Translations under genes and position numbers: made by a program
Shown: positions 10,256 to 20,754 of the stretch, piece by piece
Layout: each line of letters starts with the position of its first letter
Numbering within the stretch: position 1 is the first letter of the stretch
NCBI GenBank assembly: GCA_003116875.1
Contig: BCKT01000004.1
Coordinates: 1,732,891 to 1,796,890, forward strand
Reading direction: 5' to 3'
Source of the DNA: Takashimella koratensis
Taxonomy: Eukaryota; Basidiomycota; Tremellomycetes; Trichosporonales; Tetragoniomycetaceae
DNA length: 64,000 nt
The notes under the pieces: generated by a model
Database searches by the model: none
What the model was told of the DNA's origin: nothing
What the model saw: only the letters and a program-made list of their open reading frames with translations

Positions 10256-11480
10256 ATGAGTCAAGTCGACTGTCCCTTCGAGACTTTCTTCGGGAATCTC
10301 TTCGATACAGCCGCCGACGACTTCTCTGACATTCCCTTCTCGCCGCTCACCTCCACACCTAGCTCACCCCCCTCTCGACCTCGAGCAAGCTGGGACGACC
10401 TCAGTCCCGAGCTCAAGCTCCGGATCGCCATGTACGTCGAGTGGCCGGGCTCCATCCGCAATCTTGGCACCGCCGACCCCAAACTCATCCCTCACCTCGT
10501 CTCTGAAACTGCCCTACCTTGGCGCCAAAGGGCCTACAAAACGGCTTGCGAAGACAAAGTAGGTTCCGAACTCGTCAACAACTTGCGAAACCACCTTGCC
10601 AGTTTTTGGGCGAGCGAAATATTCTTCTATTTCACTTTGGACTCTCAGGAATCGATCGACGTGATTCAAGAGGTCTCTAAACTTCGAGCTGGTCGGGGTC
10701 CCGAATTTTTCTTCAGAACTACTCAGAGGATTGCGAGGAGAGACTCTGCGGAATGCCGGACGAAATCCACATCGATCTCTTGATCCGTGAGAGCTGAAAA
10801 CGTCGAAGACAGCCGAAATGGGACATACCGCCTTTGGTGAAGTGCTTGTCGATTTCCGAAGATGATCAGTTTGGGAGGAAACAATTGGTCGTACGCGGTC
10901 GTCATGCGTTTTCATCGAGTCATCGTTTACACGACATTTGGATCTCAAACCTCGACCTCACACGAGGGAGGCTGGACCTTTCCCAACTCGTCGATTGTTA
11001 AGATATTACTTTTCGGCACTGCACGATAGGTATCGGTGATAACGGATTACGATGGCCGGCCAAAGTCGACTCGATCGATTTGAGATCATGTACCTTTGTG
11101 AACCAATCCGAATCCTTGAGTTCCCGGACGGTTTGGATCACCTCGTCGTGTGTAACACCAATCTCGCGACCGAGGCCTCGTCGACCACATGGCGACTACC
11201 GACCTCGATCACTCAGTTGGAAGTTCAGTCAAGTGCGATCACCTCTCGACAGTTGGTCGAGACTCTTCCGCCCACGCTGGAGAAGCTGGACTATGTCTTT
11301 GAGACTGTCCCGCGATCGATGAGGTCACAAGTGTTTCCGAACAGTATCGAGATGATCTCCATTCACAGATCTGCACTGTACAATGGGAGTTGGGATCGGG
11401 ACGTACCGAGGTGGCTGCGTAAGATCAAGCGGAGGTTGGGCAAGAGGCATCCTGGTGCTGAAGTGTGGATACGAGCGTGA
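10256..11480 (+). pseudogene. Decayed tandem copy of the F-box-like gene
   Basis: The segment aligns along its whole length with the gene at 8854-10059: FFGNLFD, SRPRASWDDLSPELKLRIAMYVEW, ADPKLIPHLV, LRAGRGPEF, then in another frame LVVRGRHAFSS and NLDLTRGRLDLSQLVDC, then in the third frame LEFPDGLDHLVV to the end. The breaks are a frameshift near 10720, an in-frame TGA at 10795-10797, an in-frame TAA at 10999-11001, and a second frameshift near 11110-11125. No GT-AG intron removes all four. The first 150 codons remain open, so a truncated F-box-only peptide could still be made. Confidence 0.88.
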
Positions 11481-11539
11481 TGCATGTTGTCTCGGCTGTG
11501 GGGTTGACTATGCCATGGGAATGAACCGAGCAAGCTCGG

Positions 11540-11547
11540 CACGTGAC
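11540..11547. promoter_or_regulatory. CACGTGAC element
   Basis: Third copy of the octamer in this 3-kb stretch, 93 bp before the ATG of the CoA-binding protein gene. Confidence 0.4.
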
Positions 11548-11632
11548 ACGACTGAACGCGGCGATCAAACATCCCGAGAGATGGGTGTGCTTACTCACCG
11601 TCTTGTCCATCCCCAACCGTATCCATCCCACC

Positions 11633-12384
11633 ATGTCGACCCAAGCAATGAAGACATTCATCACAGCCGAGCGGTTCGCAGTCCTCGGCCGCGTCTTGAC
11701 CGACCCTTCCCGATTCGACCACAAGGTGAGCACCGGCGAGCTAACCAAGGCTTTGCGTCCTCAGGTAGCGAGCGAACTCTGGGCTGATATTGCAGGTCTT
11801 GAAATGGTGCGTTGGATCTGTCGCCGCTGCATTCAGCAGTGATCATGCTTGTTGAGATGCAGAGAAGACGGTTGCAGGTTGTTATGGAGATGAATGAGAT
11901 TAGATGGTGGGCCGCTGATATCCGCAGGTACCAGACGCGCAACTTGGCCGTGACGCCGATCAAGCCAGATGCCAAACCTGGGGATGAAGTCGCTGGCTTG
12001 TCTATTCTCAGCGATCCTGTGAGTCACTCGCCTTCCTCCATTCTCTACCTCTCACAAACTCCTCCTGGTTGTGACCTATCTCTCACCCAATCTCTCGCTA
12101 ACACCTCTCAGCTTCAACTCCCTGACCTCTCCCAAACTTCCATATCCATAATAATCAACCCCATTCTGGGCCTTCCCATCCTCCGGACCCTCTTCCCCGC
12201 CTCTGGCCCAGCCCCCTCGGAACCACGGGCGCTCTGGTTCCAGCCCGGCGCAGAGTCGGACGAGATCGCGGCGTACGTTGCGCAACGAGGGTTACAGGAC
12301 CGCGTAGTCTTCGGAGGGCCGTGTGTGTTGGTTAAAGGGGATGGGTTGGTGAAGGAGTTTAGAGACGTGAAGGGGAGGATGTAG
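11633..12384 (+). CDS. CoA-binding (YccU-type Rossmann) domain protein with 11-nt exon
   Basis: A 155-residue protein of the CoA_binding_2 family, small single-domain Rossmann proteins of poorly known role that bind CoA in vitro. Exons: 11633-11725, 11796-11806, 11928-12018, 12112-12384. The second exon is only 11 nt and encodes VLK plus part of the Trp codon. With it the family motif reads FAVLGRVLTDPSRFDHK, then VLKWYQTRNLAVTPIKPDA. Without it the frame is lost. Further signatures are LWFQPGAESDEI and VVFGGPCVLV at the C-terminus. Length matches bacterial and fungal relatives. The first ATG with this frame is used. Confidence 0.9.
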
Positions 12385-14985
12385 AAGATGAAGGGTGATT
12401 TATGCGGTGTGTAGTGTGGAGTGTGGGATAACGTCGGAATGAATGGTAGGGGAGTGAGTGGAAGGTGCCCTGGATATGAGGAATCTAGGGAAGGGTGGAG
12501 ACAGTGACAAGTACAGGTGGGACAGTTGTGGTCGAGACTGTGCGGTGGACGGTGAAGACGAGACGCGGTCTGGGCCCGATGGGTGTCCTACAGGTCTTAC
12601 TTTGACCCACGCCTTAGGGTGTATGTGCGTATCGGCCACGGACCGGATACGGATCGAAGATCGACCAGTTCGTCCATCAAGACGGACGGGATTGTCTGAA
12701 TCCCTACCTCTCGCCCTCGTCCGTGCAATGTGAAGACAATAAGAATGTGATAAAAATGACAATGGACCGTAGAGAACGATATTGCACCGTACAGTAGGCA
12801 CAATGAGGACTCGTTCGATCGCTTTTAAGCCCAGAACCTCATGTACCCGTCGGACAGACACCTGGGTCGTGGGGATGTGCAGAGAGGATTTACAGAGGAT
12901 CGGCTGTAAGGGTAAAGTAGACGGTGAGACGGATGGACGGGACGGTTGAGATTAAGTTTGCAGAGGGTGGAGGGACGTGGCTGGATGGTTGTTGGCTGGA
13001 TTGGAACCAAACAAACAAAGACATCTCACCACCCACCCACCACCCACCACAGCACCCAGCTTGACCGCCGCAGTCCATCGCTTTCTCTCTACCTCCTTCC
13101 TTATTGTTCCAATTTAGAGTTCAAGCATGTCTCCAACCACCTTTCTCACCCTCTTGTCTCGTCTCGTCTCGTCTCGTCTCGTCTCGTGCTCTTCTCCTCT
13201 TCTCTAGCCTCGTCCTCCTTCCCATCCGACAGACCACGCTCTCGCCTCCACCGCCGACGTATGCACATCCATCGCCTATTGTCCATTGCCATTGCCCACT
13301 GCCCACTGTCTAGACCCCTGCGGCTTCCCCAATTCATTCCACGCCGTCGTCAATAGAGTCATCCCCCTCAGACCGTACAATAGGCATCTAGACCACCCCA
13401 CCCTCTCACCTTGACGTTCACTGCTCACTCCCTACAGTATCACGCCGCCACGCCGTCGCCGTGGCCGACTACTGATCGTCGCAGCCACCGCCTAACTTGC
13501 GCTTATTGTCTAATCGTACATAGCGACTACCCTCTCTCTTTACTCCCTGCCGGTCGTTTGGCCAACTTTCACCCTGGGGGATTTGGTCGACGTGTCTCAA
13601 TCGGTGGCTCACCACTTTCTCCCCAGTCTGAACCCGGACCTATGTACCCCCAGTGCCCAGGCGCCCAGACTTCCCCTCTCTATCCCCTCCTCTCTCCCCG
13701 CCCACCTGTTCATTCAGCTTCCGGGCCTAGTGCAACCCCTCTACCCAACCGACGGTCAACTCCCTGGATAGCCTACGGTTCATGACTTGGCCAAAGCTCG
13801 AGACTAGGCTAGTGCTTAACCCCGCAATGTGAGTGACTGCCATTCCATTCGTTCTGTCCTGGAATCAATTCCTCATCTCTCATCTCCCATCTCCTCATTT
13901 CCTCATCTCCCCATCTCTCATCTCCCCAACTTCTCATCTTCAAACTCATATCTACCTCGACGCCAACTCGCCTTTTGGCTAAACTCTGAATTGGTCATAT
14001 CCCACAGACTAGGGCTTAGCGCTCCAGCCCACGGTCTACGGTTCACGATCCTACCGTCCAGCCCGACCCACTTCCTCACTTTCATTGCCTCTCGCTGTCC
14101 TACCCTCCCTGCCTCCTTGCCCCCTTGCCCCCTTGCCTCCGTTCCCACGTCCCATTTCTCGACGACCTCATCTCACATCGAACGATCAACGAGCCATCAA
14201 GCGACTTGATCCCCTCTCCTCGTGTCTTCCTCTCCTCACCTTCATCTTCTCGTCATCTTCCTCAATACTCTCAACTACCGACTACCTCTTCATCGTGACG
14301 ACGCTGGCCGTTGTTGCTGACTACCTTGCCCTCGACTCTTTACCCTCTCTACTCTCAACCATCTACTGCCTACTCGCTCTATTCGATCAACTCGCCCAGC
14401 GCTCTCGCCGACCTCAGCGCTCGACCGCGCTCACTCTGAATTCCCCACCTCTTTATCCACCACAAGGCTCGACGTCCTTCCCGACGCTTCTACGCTCTTC
14501 CAGCACTATCTCCACCTCGGTCTACACCTCGCCTCTCTCCGCCTCCGTCTCGGTCACGCGCCCCGCAGCTCGCCTCCCGCCTCCCGCCTCTGTCGCTGCC
14601 TTTGGGTCCGATCGACGGCGTGTAATCGATCCTTTGACCAGGCCGCGACGATGAGACTGGGTAAGCTTTGGACAATCCTTTGATCTTCACCCCGGTCTGC
14701 CGACTGTCCACTCCACTCTCCACTCTCTCCACACTCCACTGCATGTTTGGCTATCTCTCTCTCCTCCCTCTCCTTGACATCTACAACCTCATATCGTCAA
14801 GAGATGTCCGACCCGCCCCGGCTCTGAATACCTGCTAACGCTCCTCACCTACAAAAACGCAGCATCGACTCGACTCTGACCACTTTACCAACGTTTCTTC
14901 ATCACTTCCAACCGCGCTACTAGCTTGACCAGACCCTTCCAGTTCACCTTCGCCTCTAGGCCTTACTCGACTCATCACCGCGCCG
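12385..14985. other. 2.6-kb non-coding stretch, mostly CT-rich leader of the next gene
   Basis: I see no supportable gene here. From about 13000 to 14985 the plus strand is strongly pyrimidine-rich with many short C/T blocks, as in long basidiomycete promoters or 5' leaders. It holds six GTCTC repeats at 13156-13185 and several short upstream ATG frames. A 5' UTR intron is possible just before the ATG at 14986, but I cannot fix its borders. Confidence 0.5.
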
Positions 14986-17385
14986 ATGGGAGGCTTCACA
15001 TTCCCTTCTCTGCCCTCGGGCTTACTCGACAACCTCCTCGACACCTCACCCCAAGTCTTCTACCCTGCTCCCAAATCACATTCCCGAGCGCGTTCTCAAT
15101 CACCTCAACCTCAACCCCCTTCTCTCCCACTCGTTGACCCATCAACCTTCCCTCGACCTCACGCAACCCACTCCCACTCCCACTCTTTCTCTTACACACA
15201 GGGAACCACGACTCGCACTGCGCCTTCCTCACCACGCAAGCCTTTCCCTTTACCCTCGTCTACCTCCCTTGGCTCCCTCGCGTTCCCCGGGCGCGCAGAC
15301 TCGCCAACACCGAGCTTACCGCCCTCCATATCGGCAGATGATGAAACGGGGGAATGGAGACCGCTTAATCGCCGAAAGAGCATTGGCGAGATTGTCCCTC
15401 CTCGGGGCTCACCGTCTCGACCAACACGGAGCAGCCTCGCTACGTCCCCTGGCAGGCATAGGAGGAGTCAGTCTGCTCTTCCTCCTATCGGCGGCAACGT
15501 CCACCTGAACGGCGTGCGTTACGCTTCACCCCCCGTCAACTCGGGCTCGAATTCCATCTACCCTGCTCCGCCCACCCGGAGAGGCAGCTCAAGCCTAGCG
15601 ACATACACCCCTCTCGCTCGACTGCAAGAGTTCTCTCGTAACCCTCTGGCCTCAACCTCCGCCATCTCCCTCCCCACGCTCGCCGAACTTGGTCCTGACA
15701 GTGAGGTCGCCCAATTCCCTCCAGTCTTTGGAGACTCGGGGGTCATCCGCTCCCCGACGCTATCGGCAAGAGCATTACCACCGCCCTCACCGATCGTGCG
15801 ACCGCGGTACCTCCCTCGACCGTCGTCTCGCGCGTCCGTAGTCTCTTTCGCAACAGGGACAGACCCGGACCCCTCTTCTCCTCTTCTCGACGTCGAATCC
15901 AGCCCGAGACTTGGATCCCTCCCCCCGCCTTTATCTCTCGACACCTCGCTCGTCGACCGAATGGCAGCGGCGTCGCTCAGCCCTTCGTCTGACGAACCGA
16001 CCAGCGAGCCATCAAGCACCAAGTCCAGCGTAGGCCTGAGCATAAACACTACCACCACCTCCACTACCAGCGCATCGATGCAGGCTCGCTCCTCTCGGCC
16101 ACCCATGTCTCCCCGCGCTCACTCGCAAGACGTCGTTTCCCCGCGCCAAGCTGCGTTCCCAAACTTTCAACGAAGGGCAAGCGTCACCGCGTCCACCTCT
16201 TCAGTTTCGGACGTCTCTGTCCTCGCGACATGGTCGTTCCCTGCCTCTCCTGAATCCTCCCTCCCTCGACCCGCGATCACCGACGACCCCTCCTCAATGG
16301 GCACACGGATTGGCCAGCCCTCGAATCGACTAAGAGACCGACTCCGAACCTTGTCGACAATCGATACTTCCCCACCCCCTTCCCTCGCCCCGTCCTTATC
16401 CACGCCCTCTGTCACATTTCAAGCCCCACTCGTCCCTCGAACGATGTATACCGGTCCATCTAACCCTTTTTCCCCTACCCTTCTTCCGCTGCCGCTCGCT
16501 ACCCGCCCTTCTCGGCCGGGCCCTCCCCACATGGCTCACCGGCACACCTTATCCACACCCAACCTCCTCGGTTCCCCAACCTCCTCCCCTTCTTCCTTTA
16601 TCCCACCCACTTTCTCTTCCTCTTTCGCCTCCCCGGTGTCAAACTCGGCCTTGGGGGTATACAACCCCGACCCGAACGCGGGCAAGTACCTCTCACCGTC
16701 TTCGTATGGATCATACCAGTCTCTTCCACCTGGTCCGCCAGGCCCGAGACCGAAACGACCGACCACGACGCGACTGAGACAGCCGACTCAATTATCGATG
16801 CCGGTCGCGCTGGCTCCCTCGCCCCCTGGTTTGAGTGTGAATGGGGGGAACTTGGGAAACGTGGGAACTTTGGGCAGTGGACTTGGCAGTGGACTAGGTA
16901 GACCAGCGAGCGTCATATCTTCAAGTCCAGGGAGTATGGTAAGCGATGCTTCTAGCATTTGCGAGTCAGTAAGCGACGCTGTATCCCTACAAAGGTCGAA
17001 CTCGTCGGGATCAATCTCGGATAACGACGGAGCAGGGGCGAGGGGGAGCGGAGGAAGCGAACGAGGCGGTGGTGGAGGTGGAGGTGGAGGTAGAGGGTTG
17101 GGAAGTGGGAAGAAGGATAGGGAAGCTTGGTGGACGCCCACATGGAGGAAAGAGGGGACTAGTGTGAAGGGTTACGAGACGAGACGAGGGCAAGGTGAAG
17201 GTGGTGTGGTCTGTGGGAGAGGAGGAAGAGGTGGGGAAGGGGTAGGTGGGAAAGGTGGACTAGGTGGAATGGGAGGAGTAGGGGAAGGAGATGAACATGA
17301 GGATGAAGATGAGAGGGATGTCAGGGTGGTGCATGGAGACGAGAGGGACGAGGAAGAACGGTTCATCGATTTTGACGATATCTAA
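14986..17385 (+). CDS. Ser/Pro-rich disordered protein with clustered phosphosite-like motifs
   Basis: A single exon of 799 residues, family not recognised. The protein is low-complexity and rich in S, P, T and R, with recurrent basic-Ser motifs typical of kinase and 14-3-3 sites: RRKSIG, RRSQSA, RRASVT, RHTLSTP, RGSPSRP. Many SP/TP pairs suggest proline-directed kinase targets. A conserved-looking short N-terminus (MGGFTFPSLPSGLLDNLLD) could be a docking helix. The C-terminus turns Gly-rich, then acidic, ending in FIDFDDI. Together with the very long leader this fits a signalling-regulated scaffold or transcription regulator, which is an inference. ATG 14986 is the first in frame; TAA at 17383-17385. 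Confidence 0.75.
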   Translation: MGGFTFPSLPSGLLDNLLDTSPQVFYPAPKSHSRARSQSPQPQPPSLPLVDPSTFPRPHATHSHSHSFSYTQGTTTRTAPSSPRKPFPLPSSTSLGSLAFPGRADSPTPSLPPSISADDETGEWRPLNRRKSIGEIVPPRGSPSRPTRSSLATSPGRHRRSQSALPPIGGNVHLNGVRYASPPVNSGSNSIYPAPPTRRGSSSLATYTPLARLQEFSRNPLASTSAISLPTLAELGPDSEVAQFPPVFGDSGVIRSPTLSARALPPPSPIVRPRYLPRPSSRASVVSFATGTDPDPSSPLLDVESSPRLGSLPPPLSLDTSLVDRMAAASLSPSSDEPTSEPSSTKSSVGLSINTTTTSTTSASMQARSSRPPMSPRAHSQDVVSPRQAAFPNFQRRASVTASTSSVSDVSVLATWSFPASPESSLPRPAITDDPSSMGTRIGQPSNRLRDRLRTLSTIDTSPPPSLAPSLSTPSVTFQAPLVPRTMYTGPSNPFSPTLLPLPLATRPSRPGPPHMAHRHTLSTPNLLGSPTSSPSSFIPPTFSSSFASPVSNSALGVYNPDPNAGKYLSPSSYGSYQSLPPGPPGPRPKRPTTTRLRQPTQLSMPVALAPSPPGLSVNGGNLGNVGTLGSGLGSGLGRPASVISSSPGSMVSDASSICESVSDAVSLQRSNSSGSISDNDGAGARGSGGSERGGGGGGGGGRGLGSGKKDREAWWTPTWRKEGTSVKGYETRRGQGEGGVVCGRGGRGGEGVGGKGGLGGMGGVGEGDEHEDEDERDVRVVHGDERDEEERFIDFDDI

Positions 17386-18828
17386 TGACCCCAACGAATG
17401 CCACAGACCAGGGGGTGGGTCACTACGATCAACGATCGACGACAAGCTATTCAACTGGGTCACGCACGCTCCTACTCCTCTATCCCCTCTGTCCCCCCTT
17501 CAAGGAATCTCCTTGCTGCGTCCCTTTGCTATGCTTCTTCGCCTGCCTACCCTGCTCTACCCTACCTCTTTCTGAATTTCCCTCACGTATGGCGTACGGC
17601 GTTACAGCGTGCCCTTGTTCCCTGCGCTTCCGTTGACTCGGTTGTAGTTCTTGACATATGCTTCATATGATAAAAGTTCGAAGCCAGGCAGGTCCTGGAG
17701 ATGTATGTACTGTGTATATCCCTGAGAATCATGTATATATGAACCCGGGCGACACTGAGAAGGGATAAGTCACACTTCGAATGGCTGAGACGCCCTCACG
17801 TGTGCACTTTTAGGTCTCGAACGTTGACAAAATCGGAAGAACAGCTCGAGCTACATCCTATCTCTATTTGCTGATTGACGACGACGACGACAACCCACTG
17901 AACTACCACGGTTCGTTCCGTGTTCTGGCTGTACGACGCACGTCTCGAGTGTACAAGTCGTGAGATCTGGTAAGTCTATTTTTATGTTTGAATCGAGCCA
18001 AGAGATCCGCGGCGGGGATTGGGTAGAGGACAAAGTTTTGGCGGTAAGGTATGGGTGAGTAGGTGGTATTCTTGGAATGGCCCGAGATTAACCGGTGTCA
18101 AAGCAGTCAGGTGTCAGCCGACCACTAACCACCGACAACCCGCAACCGACAAGCGACTACCGACCACCAAAGGGATATTGACATACGTCATGCGATGCGG
18201 TCTATGAAGATGCCCTAGTTCCCTTACCCGAGTTAGCCTAGGTTCGACCGGGGCCTGAAAATGAGATCATGCAGTCGTAGGTGTAAGTGTAGGTGAAAGA
18301 GGACCTGATCCACCTGGGTGCGATGTCGTCGTTAGCCTTGGTCCTTGGTCTATAAAAAGACGCAACAGCAGATCATCAGATCGCCCCGCGAGGTCTTTGA
18401 TCGGCCAGAGGAGTTTCACCGCCCCGCTCGGTTACTGCGCGAGCGGGGGAAGAGAGGTAGGATTCGAGATGTCGAGGAGTCGAGGAGTCGAGGTGTCGCG
18501 GAGACCAAAAGACCAGAAGACCAGCGAAATGATGCTGATGCCAACATCTCAGCGCGCGATCACACACCCGCTTGAGTAATAGCCGGAAGGAACGTGCACC
18601 CAACAACCAACGACTTACAACTTACAAGCCTACAACCTACAATCAACAACCAGCGCAAAGGTCAGATCTACGCCCCGCGCACTTACTGTACCGCACATGT
18701 ACCTGCGCGATGATCGGCACGACCGCAGATGGGCTCTGGGGTCTGGGGTCTTGGGATCTGAGACCTAACTCACGATTCGCTTGCTTCCGCCGTAACTGTA
18801 ACAGTCACGCGGAATGTCGGATAAGAAC

Positions 18829-18859
18829 GGGGNGGGGNNGGGGGGGGGGGGGGGGGGGG
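18829..18859. other. G-run with ambiguous bases (N at 18833, 18838, 18839)
   Basis: A run of G interrupted by three N. The assembler could not resolve the homopolymer, so its length is uncertain. Confidence 0.95.
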
Positions 18860-20570
18860 TTTGTACATACATAGGTGCGGTGCCGTCGTCGGCGAAAGCC
18901 TAATCCATTCACGATAGAAGACTAGATGACGACGTTTTCAGCCAGACAGATACTGTAGCTGAAACGAGTTTGGTTCTGCTCTCAGTTCATGAGACCGAAT
19001 CGAGTTGAAAATTCGCGAGGTCCAAGTCTCTGAGCCAATCTGCATACCAACATATGCGGGAGCGTGATATGTCTCTTTTCCTTCGGTAGGACACTATCGA
19101 GCTATCGGCAGATTCCTCAAATATATGGGTTGTCAGCGTGTCAGCGTGACTTGGGCAGGAAGCTTAGCTAGCGTACGACAGTGACATGACCAATTGAGTA
19201 GTCCTGGGCGAAAAAAGTATAGCTTGGACTGGGAAAATCCGGTCTTGTTCGGCTTGATTCTGCCGTCGTGGTCGTCATACTGAATACGAGTTTGACCGCG
19301 CTTGTTGACCCGCCCCCTCGTCCTTACCTTAACCTAGCTCCTTTCCCTACCTGCCGCTCCCTCTTCCGCTCATGTACCTTTTCCCTCTTATCACCTTGTA
19401 TGGCCGCCGCTGCCGCCGCTGCCTGCCACCGGCCATCTCCAATAGTACTCATTACATACGCTCCCTGCTCCCTGCTCCCTGTGGTCTACTGTCTACGCGG
19501 AGTCTCAAAGCCCGAAAATCCAACCCCCCCCCTTTAGGTGGAAACAAAGGGGGCTAATTTAGAAACCGGTGTAATGCCAAGACAAAGTTTAAAGCAAGAA
19601 TTATCATAATCAGGGAAATGACCCGCCTGACCCGCCGATGACCATACGACCACGACCACTTACCATTACCACTCCATCGGATCCATCCCGGTGGCCAACG
19701 AGCGACCCTCACCCTCAGCCCTCGTGGTCCCCTCTAGCCCCCTTCCCCCTGCCCCTTCTCCCCAGCCCCCTGCCCCCTGCCCCTCCCCCGCGCCCCGCAC
19801 GACACCGCCGTCAGCAGATCGTCACTCTCACCTGCATTGCATGCACCTGCACCACGCCGCATGCTCCATACCATGCACCCTGCACGTCACACCCTGTCCG
19901 GCCGGGCGCACGGAGATGATGGCGGTGCTGGATCTCGCCTCGCCTCGCCGAATCTCCTGATGGATGGGTTCATGTCCTAATGTCGAAGTGATGTCTTGCT
20001 GCCTCGCTTCCCGCTTCTTCAGCTTGTCCTTGTCCCCGGCCCTGTCTCGGTACCTTGTTCAACCGACGAGCCGGTGTACTATACCCATGGACCGAGCCCT
20101 GACCCTCCGGGCTGACGTAGATTCGCTTCAACTTCGCGGGGCTCTGCTCTCTCCGTCCGTCCCTTGTCCTCGTGCTCGTTTAAACCACTTTAGCCTCTAG
20201 GCAATTGACATTGACGATAGCGCAAGAGTCGCGGGGGAGGAGCGGGGCGGGTGAGTATTCGCGGGGCGCAGTGGCTTGGACGCTTGGCCCTTGGGACCTA
20301 GGACTTTGTCTGGCCGCCCCTGGTCTCCGAGCCGAACGTCATCCGACCATCCGTCCTGGCCCTCATCCCTCATCCCTTCCTCGTAGGTCCATGTCACCTG
20401 TCGTACGTCGCCCCTCCCTACCCCCGGCTCCCGGCAATCCTAGATAAACATATCCTCCCTCACCGCCTCGACTCGTTACCCAAGACACATCTGCATCGCA
20501 AAGTTGCTTCCCACTCGGCCCCCACTCGGTCCCTCCCTTCACGTGCGCCAACTCCGACTCGTTTCAAGGC

Positions 20571-20578
20571 TATATAAA
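20571..20578 (+). promoter_or_regulatory. TATA box of the deacetylase gene
   Basis: TATATAAA lies 184 bp before the ATG at 20755 in a CT-rich promoter. It is one of the clearest TATA elements in the window and fits a regulated gene. Confidence 0.6.
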
Positions 20579-20754
20579 GCAGCGCTACCCGCCCCCTCTC
20601 CGACTTTCCAGCCACCCCCAACTCCCGCCGCCTCCTCGTCTGCTTGTACCCACTTCCTACTTGCCTGCCCCTACCCGCTGGCTCGTCTCCATCACACCAC
20701 ACCACCCTACCCTCAGCCATCACCTACCTCCATCCACACCCCCTCATATACATC

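Larger units (their letters stand above)
17386..20754. other. 3.4-kb stretch without a supported gene
   Basis: No conserved coding frame, tRNA or transposon was seen on either strand. Parts are CT-rich (19280-20750), the likely promoter and leader of the deacetylase gene. Around 18110-18180 and 18595-18660 there are loose repeats of ACCGACAA and CTTACAA type. Two imperfect poly-G/N positions mark unresolved sequence near 18.83 kb. A non-coding transcript cannot be excluded. Confidence 0.4.

Noticed and set aside
17851..18033. 60-codon minus-strand frame in the 17.4-20.7 kb stretch
   Set aside because: It begins with TTG rather than ATG, has no motif and no splice partners.
18241..18262. GGTTCGACC-like T-arm that might belong to a tRNA
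   Set aside because: The flanking five bases do not pair to form the T stem, and no acceptor or anticodon arm fits upstream.
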